From Arenicola marina (Eukaryota; Annelida; Polychaeta; Arenicolidae): DNA of 64,000 nucleotides. Made by a program: the position numbers and the translations under genes. Below, piece after piece: positions 36,235 through 49,170 of this stretch. Within the stretch, counting starts at the first letter, position 1. Each line of letters begins with the position of its first letter. The stretch is taken from the NCBI GenBank assembly GCA_964019135.1, contig OZ025257.1:22614352-22678351 (forward strand), read 5' to 3'. Below the pieces are notes generated by a model. That model worked only from the letters and a program-made list of their open reading frames with translations. It did no database searches and was not told the origin of the DNA.

Positions 36235-37149
36235 GCCCTGAAGAACCCAGGCCTCGCTACCGCTCGGCCAGGGTCCTGAAGTGCAGCCTGCAAATCCTCA
36301 GCGATTTGAAACCCCTCCACTGTAATGGGACTAGTGTCACTTTGTGGGTGAATACCACGTCCAATCCTTATTATATTTGAATTCTACATACCTTACACTA
36401 TCTATTTACATATAGTTTGTTTCTTTAAAGAACTGTTGATGCCCACAATACCGGCGATATTCCGCATTTCATTTGTAACATGCGTGCATCCATTCGAAGT
36501 GACAAGCGGAAACTTTGTCAACAGATGGCGCTATAGGGCGGAAGCGGCAAATTCCCCGGTTTTACCGGTTTACCTCATATAATTTTACTAGGCGCTCGCG
36601 CGACAAGAAAATAAAATGGGTATCTTCTGGATGTGGAAATCGTGATATAACGAAGACACAAAAATTGCACAGTATAATGCAAGGCTTCATTCAATCTTAG
36701 TGTCATCATTATGTCGCGATTTCCACATCCAGAAGACACTTATTTTTTTATTGTAGAGATGCATGACCACGTCTTGGATCGAGCGCGAATGCCTAGCAAA
36801 ATTGTATGAGGTAAACCGGTAAAACCGGGGAATTTGCCGCTTCCGCCCTGTAGCGCCATCTGTTGATATATTTGCCGCTTGTCACTTCGAATGGCTGCAC
36901 GCATTTTACGAATGAAATGCGGAATATCGCCGGTAATTTGGATATCAACAGTTCTTCAAAGAAACAAACTATACGTAAATAGATAGTTTAAGGTATGTAG
37001 AATTCAAATATAATAAGGATTGGACGTGGTATTCACACACAAAGTGACACTAGTCCCATTACAGTGGAGGGGTTTCAAATCGCTGAGGATTTGCAGGCTG
37101 CACTTCAGGACCCTGGCCGAGCGGTAGCGAGGCCTGGGTTCTTCAGGGC
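36235..37149. mobile_element. 915-bp palindromic element with TA duplication
   Basis: Two arms of more than 400 bp (36,235-36,643 and 36,717-37,149) are near-identical inverted copies around a 73-bp loop. The outer ends read GCCCTGAAGAACCCAGGC and its complement, flanked by TA on both sides (36,233-36,234; 37,150-37,151), as Tc1/mariner-type elements leave. No transposase. The arms include a tRNA A-box-like stretch (TGGCCGAGCGGTAGCGAGGC). It must form a very stable hairpin when single-stranded. Confidence 0.9.
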
Positions 37150-37154
37150 TATAG

Positions 37155-38940
37155 CCACCCATATTATCGCTCATCAACACGTTTTGCTTTGATCCAAGCA
37201 AAACTAACATGAAATATCGGCATGACAACACATAATTATATATGTACTTACTGTCCTTATTCAATAATGATTAATTACCTATCCATTTATAACATGTAAT
37301 TACCGTTTTTTAGTAGTTTGCAGCAAAACAACTTCAGCACTCGAATGACGTGACATTCAGCGAGAACGCCGTGTTTTACACACTAATGGACCGAGGAACT
37401 AGCTCCGGTAAAAGGAATTAAATTTTTTTTTTTTATTTTTGGTCGGGTGTGTGCACTATTGAAAAAATCTGAAGCAGGTGGGGGGGGGCGGAGGGGATCC
37501 CTGGACGCCCAGTAATGTAGGAAAGAGCGAGCATTTCTTTCAAATTACGTTACCCATCTGTTTAGAACTAAGATATTTAAAAAGTTACCCTTAAGGACTG
37601 ATGTTTTACATGTAAACCGTTGCTGGGAAATTCAGGTGTCACAACATTATCCGTCGGTAGCGGATTTGCCCGCGGTAAAAGTCTTCTCTAGACCATGCGT
37701 CATCATCACTGCATACAACCAGTAATTGCATAACGATTAAATAAGTGTTAAATGCAACACAATTAAATTTCTGATATCAAAAATGTCCAATTTGTAAAAT
37801 TTACTTTACAAATCATTGTATATATATAATACTGTTCTAGCAGTCGATTAAGTTTACTTCGATTTGTAAAACTGACTTCACACAATATCTAGCCACTATT
37901 GCATTCTCGTTGGTTAGATCTGCAAGCAAGTCGAATATTTGGCGTATCACCCCGATCACTATGATGAACAAGCAGAGTATGTTATGTGCAAATGAAGTCA
38001 GGAACTCTCCAGTGAGGCTGAGATGAGAAGCATTTTGGAGGATTGCGTAATTGCGTGATCGCACTCTCATATAATTCGTTATACGATGTCGAAAAAACGG
38101 GACAAATCTGTGCTGAACGTTGAAAAGCCTGGGCAAACTGTGTGATCGAGCTAGTTAAAATCTCGAGTGTTGGGTTTATTGCCCCTGCTGTACTGTACGC
38201 GTTGTGTGTGACTCCCAGGGACAACCCTCGATGTAAAGAGTACGCCCCCCCCCGCCTCCACCACACGCACACAACCACAACGAGGAGTCAAAGACGGCGG
38301 TAATGCCCCCCTTTTTTCACCGCCAAAATTCGCTCGGTCAGAATGTTTTACCCCCAAGTCCGCTCGGTCGGGGCGCTTTACAGCCAAAAGCCCGCTCGGA
38401 AGGGGTATTTTTTCGCTGGAAGCCGAACGCACATTTTCAGAGCCCCCTTCCCCCCGGTCGCAAGTTTTCAAATATTCGCTGTATAGGAGTATCTTCTTCA
38501 TCATGAATATCAGCTCTATAGGGGTATCTTTGTTATCATGAATGTCCGCTCTAGAGAGGTATCTTTTTCATCACAAAGGTCCGCTCCCTCGGGCGCCCAG
38601 CGGCACCCGCAGAACCCCCCCCCCCCCTCCCCCACCAAATTTGTAATATAGTGACCCCCCTCCCCCCCCTTTCCCCGGGGAGTTGATCAAGCACCACGTT
38701 GTGAATCACCCGCCACTGTCTGATAACGAGCCCATGCAGACCCGCCATGAGAGACCAAACATATGCTATGATTATAAAAACAATATTAAACCGGGTTTCA
38801 GTCATATCAACTTGTGAAGCACACGCAAAGAAGGAAGACTTTCCCATCTGCTCTGATTGAAAAAACACAGACTAATCAGATATTTGGACGCGATAAATAA
38901 GACAAACCGAGTGGATCGGTCACTGTAAACGACTCGGACA
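37155..38940. other. intergenic, no gene seen
   Basis: No gene recognised. A three-copy imperfect repeat with GGTATCTTTTTCATCA lies at about 38,465-38,590, preceded by GCTCGGTCGGGGCG-type repeats (38,320-38,420). C runs are at about 38,230 and 38,615-38,670. The 3' end is the promoter side of the ependymin-related gene. Confidence 0.45.
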
Positions 38941-38945
38941 ACACG

Positions 38946-41900
38946 ATGACGACGGCTCAAGTGTGTGTGCTTCTGGCCCTCGGGTTGGTCTCGTGTAGTG
39001 CCCAGATCGGGCCACCGGGTCTCTGCTGCATGCCCCGACAGTTCGAGGGTTACCTCAGCTATAGCGGTCTGGCTGTTGGTACAGGCGCGCCTACCTTCAA
39101 CGTCGAATATTACAAGTAATTATCATGTGAAAATAATACTAGTTATGCGTTATAATTTGTATTTTCCTTTTTAATTATTTAATTTTTTTTTTTAAAGTAA
39201 TTATAGATCTATCTGACGGCGCACCTACCTTGACCGTGCCATTTCAGAAGTAACTATTGCATCAATTTATAATATTCGTAATTGGTATTTTCGATTTTGT
39301 TTGATTAAATTTAATGAAATATTTTATATCTTACTATACTTTATATCGCGCCTTACTTTGCACGGCACATTAACAGTAATTATTGTACCAGAATAAGTGA
39401 TGATACTCGTTCTATTTTTTTTTACAGTTATTAAAATTAATAACAAATACTCTTTGTTTTAAAATAATTATATGTAGTGAATATCATCAGCATAAAACCG
39501 CCAGGTGTGCTAGATGTCTGAATATACAATACGTATATGCGAGTCGCATACATAAGGCCTTATAATCAGATAAACTATGCATACGCCAACAACTGTTCGC
39601 GCTTCGCAGTAATAACCTCCTTACATATATATGCCTTTGCAAGTTAAAGGAGGCTCGATCTGGTAAATATCGTGCTTGCGTTCTCCTTTCAGTTTCTATT
39701 ACGATGCTACCTTCGCTCGTCTTGCCGTTGTGGGTAACCTGCAAGGCGGTGTCACCAAGATCATCAACGAGTACTTTGAGGTATTTATCTCTGCGACCAG
39801 CTGCAGCGTAAACGAATCGTCCAGTGATATAACGATTCTTTAACAAAGTCTATATAATTACATATGCATCATTATAAAATGTTATCAGTATCATTATAAA
39901 ATGTTATAAGCAACATTATAAAATGTTATCAGTATCATTATAAAATATTATAAGCAACATTATAAAATGTTATATGCATCATTATAAAATTGTATATGCC
40001 TCATTTAAAAATGTTATATGCATCATTATAAAATGTTATATGCATCATTATAAAATGTTATGTGCATCATTATAACATTTAATATGCATCATTATAAAAT
40101 TGCATATGCATCATTATAAAATGTTATGTGCATCATTATAACCTTTAATATGCATCAGTATCAAAATGCAAATGCATTATTTTAAAATTACATATGCATT
40201 ATTATTAAATTATATATGTATTATAGTTAATATATAAATTGCGTATGATTTTAAATTTCATTCTTGAAATCGAAATAACCGTTTCATCACGCAATTGGGC
40301 AAATAAGCGTTTCCCTTATCTTCTCGCGAATATGAGGTTATTTTATTAAACAAATATTACGCAGAATAGATATTTAGCAGTACGGTAAATATTGATAAAT
40401 TGATATATTTAAGCTGATAATTTCCATCTTATAGCCTGCCAGGTCCTACGTCATCTATGATGATGGGTCATGTGCCATTCAAGCCCTTTCCCACGAATAC
40501 AGGGACTTCTGTGAATCAGGTATGTGCAACACTACATGTAAATATATAATTTGGATATACATATAGTTGAATTGACGATAACGTGATAAAGTACGTCGGC
40601 CTACTTTTACTTAAGGCTAGCTCAGGCACTATGAACCGAGTTTCTTTGTGGTGCAAATGTGACAGATTAACAAAGAGGCAGTAAATCGACATCTGCTTTC
40701 GCCGATGGGATGGGATGACTTACCATATAAACTATGTTTACATTGATAATGAACAGCGGACTTCGTGAGGACAGCCAGCTTTTACTACGGTGTGAACACT
40801 TTGACTACCATCGATGCCTTCAACACACAAGAGGTGGGCGTTGGCTTTGGCCACTACTACACCTTCACCAACGACTGCAACATGCTCTACTACCAGGATT
40901 ACCACTCAGGTAAGCGCCCATGGGATGTGCGTTGTTTCAGTACTGACCTGTGTATCTTTGACGGAGTGTACACATAACGGAGATATTTTGTTTGCTTTCT
41001 GTCCGAGAAGAACAGGATGAAGTTATTCGACACCTGTGCGATGTCTATAGGGTGATGGGGGGGCCAATTTGGGAGCCCCTGGATGCGGAGGCGGGTGGGA
41101 GAGGGGGGAGCTCTATGAAATTCTAGGTGGGGCGATTGACAAGCGTGTCGCACCGCAAAAGACACGGGGGGAGCGGGGGGTGGGGGGGGGGGGGGGGTAT
41201 GGCACTCCTGACTGAAATTTTCCCCGTCTGGATCTGCCAATGCAAATGCAAATCGAATTAATTGTTTGATGAAGAATATCCACGCCCAGAATTGTATTTA
41301 TAGCACGAAAGGTGCTGTCGATAAGTCTCCATGTTACTTTACTCTTTACGTCTGTTTTGTATCGACCCACAATCGTCGTTACTTACAACAACCCGCAACG
41401 CTTCACACATTCTAATTATCTCATCCTAATTACAGCCTACTGTACATCAACCTAAGCGACGCTGATATATTTATATATACATTTATTTTTAAATGTGCTT
41501 ATTGTAGATGCGTCTGACACGGAGTATGATAACTACGGCATGCTGAATATGACAGAGGGCATTCAGGACAACAGTGTGTTTACCCCACCCGGAAATTGTG
41601 TAGTCGCCCAGGCGGCGTACGAGAGCTACCAGGTACCCCATAATGCCACAGGGCTTGCGAGCGTACACGTAGACGGATCGCGTGTACCTCTACATACTAC
41701 TGCCTTGAGAGATTGGGCGCGTTTCTTTGGTAACCCTAGTGTAGCCCCAAGGTGGACCCAATACGCACATTACGCATCGGTATCCCGCCCGACACTTCTT
41801 TCACCCGGGTATGAGTGCGCGCGCATTCATTCGGTACGCCGATGTGCCCCGTTCAAAATTGCACGGGACATTCGGGAAAAGATGGCGGCTGATTGAAAGG

Positions 41901-42497
41901 TGTTGAGAGTAGCTTGGTTCCAGTGCTCCTGCGTGCACAGGATGTGAACAGTGTGTGCATTTCATCGCAATAGGCATATCCCTATCGGCACACCCGGAAG
42001 TTCCCTGTCACGTGTTGCTTTTCCCGGGAGGGATACAGAACCTGACCCAAAGAAATACGCCCTAACACTAATTTGCGCTATTTATTTTGTCTGTGATAAT
42101 CAGTAGCAGCTGCTCATAAATATACGAGCAATAATTACTTCCAATAGTTGACCATGCATTCCTACCGCAGTATACAATATGAACAAGTTTTTATACTTTG
42201 AAGTAGCTATGTGTTTAATTGTTTTTAATTGTTTAGTTAATAAATAAATGATGAGCTATGACACATTGAGGCAGACCAAGGCTACGTCTTGGTGCGCACT
42301 CGTAAATCAAATAACTATATATAAATAAATATATGCAATGCTGTTTATTTTACCCTCTGGAACACAAGATACACGTATTACAGATAATATGAAGTACGAT
42401 ATTACTGTGAATATAGTGATTGATTTCGATGAATGTTTTCACTTTCATACTTTTCTTTCAGTTCAATTCCTTGATGAAGATGTTTATGATGTACTAG
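38946..42497 (+). CDS. ependymin-related secreted protein (6 exons, 218 aa)
   Basis: Ependymin/MERP family: secreted, Cys-bonded proteins with a hydrophobic pocket, expanded in marine invertebrates. Exons: 38,946-39,115; 39,693-39,780; 40,435-40,519; 40,757-40,909; 41,508-41,632; 42,462-42,497. Phases agree and total 219 codons. Residues 1-19 form a signal peptide (VCVLLALGLVSCSA). Family traits: CCMPRQFEGYLSY near the N-terminus, NEYFEPARSYVIYDDGSC, then NDCNMLYYQDY, and the diagnostic DNSVFTPPGNC, equivalent to the FTPP..C of vertebrate MERP1. AATAAA at 42,547 follows the stop by 50 bp. If the strong donor at 41,633 (CCAG/GTACCC) is not used, the frame reads on to 41,896, adding 88 residues unlike the family. 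The short last exon is preferred because MERP1 also ends soon after FTPP..C. Confidence 0.9.
39840..40215 (+). repeat. 22-bp AT-rich minisatellite in intron 2 of the ependymin-related gene
   Basis: About 16 copies of ATGCATCATTATAAAATGTT plus AT, diverging toward the 3' end. Confidence 0.9.
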
Positions 42498-42546
42498 ACG
42501 TCAGATAGAGGAATCAGCACTAACAAAAAACAAGCTTTCGACACAG

Positions 42547-42552
42547 AATAAA
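42547..42552 (+). promoter_or_regulatory. polyadenylation signal AATAAA
   Basis: AATAAA 50 bp after the stop codon in exon 6 of the ependymin-related gene. It supports the six-exon model. Confidence 0.65.
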
Positions 42553-42799
42553 ATTTGGCATCTTTATTCGAAATGTGTTCATTTTATATTATAAGAAAAC
42601 GTGGAATGATTGAAAAATATACGTGCTCGGTTTACCGATAAACAATATAAATAGCGGATGCGCCCATTAAATCAGATATTGAATTAATGAAGACAAATGA
42701 ATATATGTCCTACATTTCCAAAAGAAAGCCCTTCATTAAACCAGCATTTACTCCAATTGGAGACGCCTCCTTATTTTAGTATCCCAAGTGTGAGCTCCC

Positions 42800-43530
42800 C
42801 CATTTATCTAGTATTATAGTATTATTATAGTACTTATTCTAGTATACCAAGTGGAAACCCGGCCTTAAACAAGTATCCTAAGTGGAAGCCACTCAGACCA
42901 TTCCCCGAATGGAAGTTCCTCCTTAAACTAATACCCCAAGTCGAAACCCCTTCTTACACCAGTGTTCCAAGTGGAAGCCCCTCAGACTATTCCCCAAAGT
43001 GGAAGCTACTCAGACTATTCCCCAAAGTGGAAGCCACTCATGCAGACTATTCTCCAAAGTGGAAGCCACTCATGCAGACTATTCTCCAAAGTGGAAGCCC
43101 CTCCTCGAACTTTTACTCCAAGTGGAAGCCCCTACCTAAAGGTTTACGCCAAGTGTAAGCCCCTACCTAAAGGTTTACGCCAAGTGTAAGCCCCTACCTA
43201 AAGGTTTACGCCAAGTGTAAGCCCCTACCTAAACGTTTACTCCGAGTAGAAGCCCCTACCTAAAGGTTTACGCCAAGTGTAAGCCCCTACCTAAAGGTTT
43301 ACGCCAAGTGTAAGCCCCTACCTAAAGGTTTACGCCAAGTGTAAGCCCCTACCTAAAGGTTTACGCCAAGTGTAAGCCCCTACCTAAAGGTTTACACCAA
43401 GTGTAAGCCCCTACCTAAAGGTTTACGCCAAGTGTAAGCCCCTACCTAAAGGTTTACGCCAAGTGTAAGCCCCTACCTAAACGTTTACTCCGAGTAGAAG
43501 CCCCTACCTAAACGCTTACCCCCAAATTAC
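42800..43530 (+). repeat. 31-bp minisatellite, about 16 good copies
   Basis: Unit GCCCCTACCTAAAGGTTTAC plus GCCAAGTGTAA. The 5' part (42,850-43,110) is a diverged version (CCAAAGTGGAAGCC), suggesting growth from the 3' side. Confidence 0.93.
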
Positions 43531-43534
43531 ACCC

Positions 43535-45038
43535 TCTTCCGACAAATTTAATGAGATGGTGAGCGGGGCACATTTGATTGCATCTAGCAGGCCGCCCGGC
43601 CCCTGAATATGCCACGCCTTAAGTGTGCTTTATCTGCACGGCGACACAAGTATCAGTGGGAACATTTTTCATCCCAGCAACGTTTCTTTTATAAACATGT
43701 ATACATGCAGATAGGGGTTACCCTATATGAACTTTTCTATCGTGCTTTATACACGGACAAATAAATCAATACGAGCGATAAGACGGCTAATATATTTCGT
43801 ACTCGCTGCTAACCTCATTCTCATGTGATATAACATTTCCGCGGAAGAAAGATATATAATAGATAATGCGCCAGTAAGTTTAGTTTAATTAACACAAAAT
43901 GGGAACTAATTAGCGCTTAAATAATAAACAGCTAGGGGGTCCCGTCTTAGTAGTGGTCATTCAAGTAGCGCGTTATGTAACAAGACATTTATTTGAAAAC
44001 ATAGAACAACTATGTTGATATATTTTTCATATTTCTAAGCTATATATAGTGTCCTTATATTGTTTTGGTACTTTAATGACTTTTGATGGTAAACATTTCT
44101 GAGGAATAACAATGTCCTGTATAAAGCATAACATGCGCCAATACATAGGCTATAGCAAAACACAAAACGGGAATTCAGCGATTAAATAATATGTAGCGGA
44201 ATATACTGGCATCTTGCATGGCATACAGTTACTATTGTTACCCCCCTCCCTTCCCTGGATCCGTGCCTGCCATGGCTAGGCATATACGTCGGTACCATAT
44301 AGAGTGCATTTATTTTGACCAAGACCGGCGTGCTGAATGGGAGACGATCGGCCTTCGAATGAATGTCGTGCACCCGGGTGAAAAGAAGTGTCGGGGGTTA
44401 CACCGATGCGCAATGCGTATTGGGTTTACCTTGGGGAGGCCAGAGAAATCCACTTACCTTCGCGTCGCTCTTTACGGTTCGCAAGAAACGACTTAATCTT
44501 AAAGGAAGCCGCCAGCCTGGCCTCTAACGCTGTTTTTCTGATTCATATAATACCCAATTGTGCCGTCCCGTCAGTCCTGTCTGTAGCTCACTAATAAATT
44601 TCGAAGTGACCGCCAGCCACGATTTCGCCGCTAAACCAGGCGGCAACCCTTTTGTGGGTGTGTCCGCGATTAATCAATGAAGGGGGGCGATACTCTACTT
44701 ATATTAACACCTGAAATGACGCCTACTATGTGAGCAAAACAAGAGCGCATGATCATCGCAAATATAACCAGCTGCGATTCTAACTCCAATCATGGCTTTC
44801 TTTCAAAGACAATCGTCGCAGGACTTATATCAATATCAATCATGTTCTACTGCGCGGCTTGGAACTGCCGCAATTCATCCGTAAATCCCTGATCTCTCGT
44901 TTCACGCGTTTCCCCTGAATGTACCTACACTGTGAAGAGTTCCCTCAGCGAGATAACTTCCAGCTATAACGTAAGGCGGCGCCACATGAAGGGTCACAAT
45001 ATACGTCTCTTGCTCCGGCAAAATGGCGCGCTGCTTAC
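43535..45038. other. intergenic, no gene seen
   Basis: No conserved gene. Frames at 44,218-44,594 are unrecognised. Confidence 0.45.
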
Positions 45039-45040
45039 GG

Positions 45041-45335
45041 TGGCATATATGTGCCACTCGCGTTCTCGCCTTCTCGCCTGGCCCAACCTGAGGCGAGATC
45101 GCGAGAACGCGAGAATGGGCGAGGCGAGAACGCGAGAATGCGCGGGGCGAGAACGCGATAATGCGCGAGGCGAGAATGCGAAATTAATCTCGCCCGCGCA
45201 TTCTTGCGTTCTCGCCCGCGCATTCTCGCATTCTCGCATTTTTGCGTTCTCGCTTCGCGCATTCTCGCGTTCTCGCCTCGCACGTTCTCGCCTCGCGCAT
45301 GCTAGCCTCGCGCATTCTTGCTTCCCTACTTTGAA
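45041..45335 (+). repeat. fold-back element of GCGAGAA/TTCTCGC repeats, copy 1
   Basis: Opens with TGGCATATATGTGCCACTCG, then repeats of GCGAGAACGCGAGAATGCGC, then, after AATTAATCTCGCC, the same repeats on the other strand (GCGCATTCTCGCGTTCTCGC). It is thus a hairpin made of tandem repeats. A second copy in opposite orientation lies at 49,171-49,425. Confidence 0.88.
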
Positions 45336-45339
45336 TATG

Positions 45340-46565
45340 TGTGACCTTTGATGTATGACTGAAGATGGAGTGATTTATTACAAAATACCATCAATCCGCC
45401 TATACAAACAGAGAAATATTGGCTACCCTGGCATTGAAACATGACATCAAAATAAGGTATGTCGTAACCTAAATCCACCCCTTGCTTGCCAGTATATCGG
45501 ACTCATTCTCATGTTACCCAGTTACACCTCCCTATACTGTTGACAAAGAAATCCCCACCTATTTGAATTAAGATCAAATCAGAGACTAATATAGGGATAC
45601 ATATATATATGCGGGCTCCCCGTTCTGTGCAGATTATACATCTTCAGTGAGTTTCGGTTTAAAAACTGTCAACACCAAAGATGTAAGATAAAGAACCCAA
45701 AGTAAGCTTAAAGCAATATGCTTACATGCGCCATCTTAGATTTTTTACATTTTAGAATCAAGACTTATAGTATCTCAACATTTATGATGCATACATTTTA
45801 TATCTCTTTGAGTCTGTAAAACAAACATTTCAACATAAAACTGCGCGGTTTATTTATATCGCGCGCGGACGTGGTAGCGAGCCGCGGTCGACATCACACA
45901 CAAAATAGCGAACTGCGAACAGGCGCGCAGGGATATAAAGCCGGCCACCAACTTCTGCTCCGTTGATCAACATGGTTCTCTCCGGATAGCCCGCAGGCTT
46001 TCAGAATTTAAATTCAAGACAGAATGTACTTATTTGACATGGAAAAGAGGTTCGTAATATAAAAAATTACGGAATATATTGCTTTAAGTAATATAGAGTA
46101 GAAGCCCATTGGTGCCATGTCTGTGTCGTAAGACATTCTCTATATCCAACGTTTCATATATTCAACATTGTAGTAACAGAACATTAAATAGGAAATTGAA
46201 TTCCCTACAACTCAGGAGACGTTCCTTGACGCATGATCACAAAACTGTTGCAATAACAATAGCTGTGAGTATTACAATGTATTTTGAGCATTGAGTATAA
46301 ATAACATTACATATATGTGACTACCAAATATATCACACTTAACTGGTCTAAATATCAGTTTATTAGCAGGAAAGAATGCATCATAGCTTCTCGTCATTGC
46401 TGGATTGTCTGGTTCATCAGCTACATGAGATTTGTCTTTGATTTTACCATATAATTCCTCCATTTATTTACACATTATCATTTTCTATTTCATCTGAATT
46501 TAATTAATGTGCATTGATTAGTAATATTAGAGGGATCATATGTTCATTGATTATCTTGTCTTTCG
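45340..46565. other. no gene clearly seen
   Basis: AT-rich. It may contain the missing N-terminal exon of the integrase-like fossil downstream, but I could not identify one. Confidence 0.4.
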
Positions 46566-46568
46566 TAG

Positions 46569-47353
46569 AATGAACTTCAGGAAAGGGGTCAAGGCCTTGG
46601 CTACCGTGCGATGCGCCACAGACTTCTCAGGACCCAAGGGATTCGTCTGCCACAGTCTGTTACTTCCTTTAATTACAGATACTAATTAAACGGCGTAAAA
46701 TAATAAATGATTAATTAAACATGTATTAAAATTGATCGTATTCACCCGGGTCTTTCGTCAGGTCAAAGGCACTACATTAACAATCGCGTAACCAGAACAA
46801 ACGGTTTGAACTGCAGGAGGGCCTTGATTTCATTGTAACTACAGATTTTTATTTGTTAAAGTGAAACCATCCGGGGTATATTGGAAGTTGCCTATCCCGA
46901 AGGCGTTGCCGAGAGACGGACGGGCAATTTGGTTCGACGAACATATATCAACCATGGTCCAAATTACTTCGTCCATGTCGACGGATATGACAAACTAAAT
47001 AGATATGGAATTTGCATCCATGGTGCTATTTGCGGGTGAATAGATAACTAAGCGTTTAAGATACTGTTGGGTGTTATTAGTGTGGATATTGATGACGTTC
47101 ATCCATTTCTAATGAAAGTTCCAGTTTTTCTCGGATGTTGTCGATATATATGTGGTTATCGGGAGGTCGTAAACATACTAAAATATTAGCACAATTATCA
47201 CTTGTTTGTTTGCAGTGTGTGTTAAAGCATATAATATGCTAATTATTTCTATTCAGATATTCCCGGAAAATACTTTGGCTGAAGGCTGGACACACCAATA
47301 CGATCCGAAATGTGTAGCCGACAAATTTATTGACTATATACGGCACATACAAG
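46569..47353 (+). pseudogene. integrase-core (rve/DDE) gene fossil with introns
   Basis: Three blocks with apparent splice sites match the integrase-core family known from many invertebrate and fish genomes: 46,569-46,654 (ELQERGQGLGYRAMRHRL), 46,862-47,035 (EVAYPEGVAERR, INHGPNYFVHVDGYDKLNRY, ICIHGAICG) and 47,257-47,353 (YSRKILWLKAGHTN and CVADKFIDYIRHIQ). The VHVDGYDKL segment holds the first catalytic Asp of the DDE triad. Both ends of the gene are missing. It is broken in at least one place and appears to be an old copy. Whether the family is a transposon integrase or a domesticated gene is unclear. Confidence 0.75.
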
Positions 47354-47564
47354 GTATCATCTGCGGATTGTTCTGCTGTTTCTAATGCCTCATACGCTCA
47401 ACTATAACATTGTGAAATATCAAATGGTAAAGGTGATTTGTGTCGGGTGACCGATATTATATTATGAAACTTTTATATCTGCGGGTAAAACGGCAAACTG
47501 ACTAAAGAACCTAACTCACATCTTATGAACAAGGCATGTATAGGGCTCTTGTGAAATGTCTAGG

Positions 47565-47680
47565 GACATTTTGGGGTAGAGTGGTAGTGCTCTCCATTGC
47601 AGGTTGCAGGCTAACTTCCACCTGTGTCTGGGGAAGTTTCATCCTTTCCTATCAGTGTCCCATTAGATTCCGGTTTAACG
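47565..47680 (+). repeat. tRNA-derived SINE, TATCTGGGG-core family
   Basis: A tRNA-like head (GTAGAGTGGTAGTGCTCTCC, with GCAGGTTGCAGGCT as a worn B box) is followed by GTCTGGGGAAGTTTCATCC and CAGTGTCCCAT, as in the copies at 14,070 and 58,064. Confidence 0.62.
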
Positions 47681-47859
47681 TATATGTATATCGCGGCGGC
47701 CTAATTCTACAATCCAGGAATTCTAACGTAAAAACCTTTGGTGGACACTACCGAGTGATTGAAGACAGAAACGGAACTTTCAGAGAAGAATCCCATATCA
47801 TATCGTGGTTACCCGATATACGGATGAATCATTACATTATTATGGTCACATGAATCAAT

Positions 47860-49165
47860 ATATTTCTCGCTAAATGAGTACCTCGGTGCGTACGAATGGA
47901 GAGAGGAACAGAAAATATTTTAATAGAGGACATACAAATAGGAATTCGAGCCAACGGCGATGACACGACTCTCAATATTCTCTCAATAAGAGTAATAGGT
48001 CAAGGCTAAAATAGAGCATTTTTGTAAGTGCTACCAGCAATGCCGCGGAATGTAGGATGGAGAGTGCAGAATTAGTTTTAATACGCTTTCAGTGGAAAAT
48101 ATTCTTCGGACTGCCTTCTGTTATGGTGATCATGTTTTTTATTACCTTGCCGCAGCGTATTGAGCGATGGTGGAGATCGTGCTACGATATGTGTGTGCGA
48201 TTTTGGAGGTATTTCTTCAGCAGGGTAGAATGGTTCATATTAATACCAAATTTTATCTATTTTTCAACAAGTTTTAAACGCGGGGCTTCTGAAATTGTCC
48301 GGTAACAGAGTTGACAAAATGTTGGTCACGTCAGAACCTACCTGTTTAGTTGGGAAGTACTTATCAACGCACCATCTCGGCGGCTCTGTTTATTTTCAAT
48401 AACATGAATATGTAGATGATGATATTTGAATTCCCCCGAAAGATCTTTTCGAGTATTTCTTGTTTATTGATCGGTTGCTGGCTGGAGTTGCAGATCCTGT
48501 TATCTATGACTATTTTGCTGTAAAATGGTGGTACTGTTTTCTTTTCGTCCATCTATTTGAATCTTAACATTTTACAACATTGCGTTTTAGCCAAATGATC
48601 GACATTAACAATACGAAAATTAAATTTAACATCAATGATTTTAGCACCGCCATCTTCACGTCTCTGGGGTAATATATTTCGTTGAAGATCAATAAAGTGG
48701 AAGCGGAAAAACAACTTGCTCTTACATTTTTTAACAGACTGCAGGACACAGTAAACTTTGACATAATTTTGTGCGAAAACGACTCAATGGCGGCACTAAG
48801 ATGTGAAAGATAAATAACCCACCACTTCTTAACAGTAATTTTTAATGAGATACATGTGTCGGGTGATCCCTACATTGATTTGAAAGCAATAAAATGGAGT
48901 GGACACACCCCGGTTATAATGTGGTAATGGTCGCCAAAATAGCCGACAATTATTCTTTGTAGTTGAATGTAGTGATGTTTGGATATATCAGAAGAACACT
49001 TTAGAATAGTGGTAAGCCATCAAATCATTATATCGATGAGAAATCCATGTTTCGTTAGCTAGTCCTGCTAGAAGGCATTGTTGATGGGGCATGCCTTATT
49101 TGACAAATCGGCCAAATGGGAATTTTGATGGCTAACATTGCGGGAACATGGCACATGGCATCGAT
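47860..49165. other. intergenic, no gene seen
   Basis: Open frames at 48,057-48,764 have no recognisable family or splice context. Confidence 0.45.
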
Positions 49166-49170
49166 GGCCA

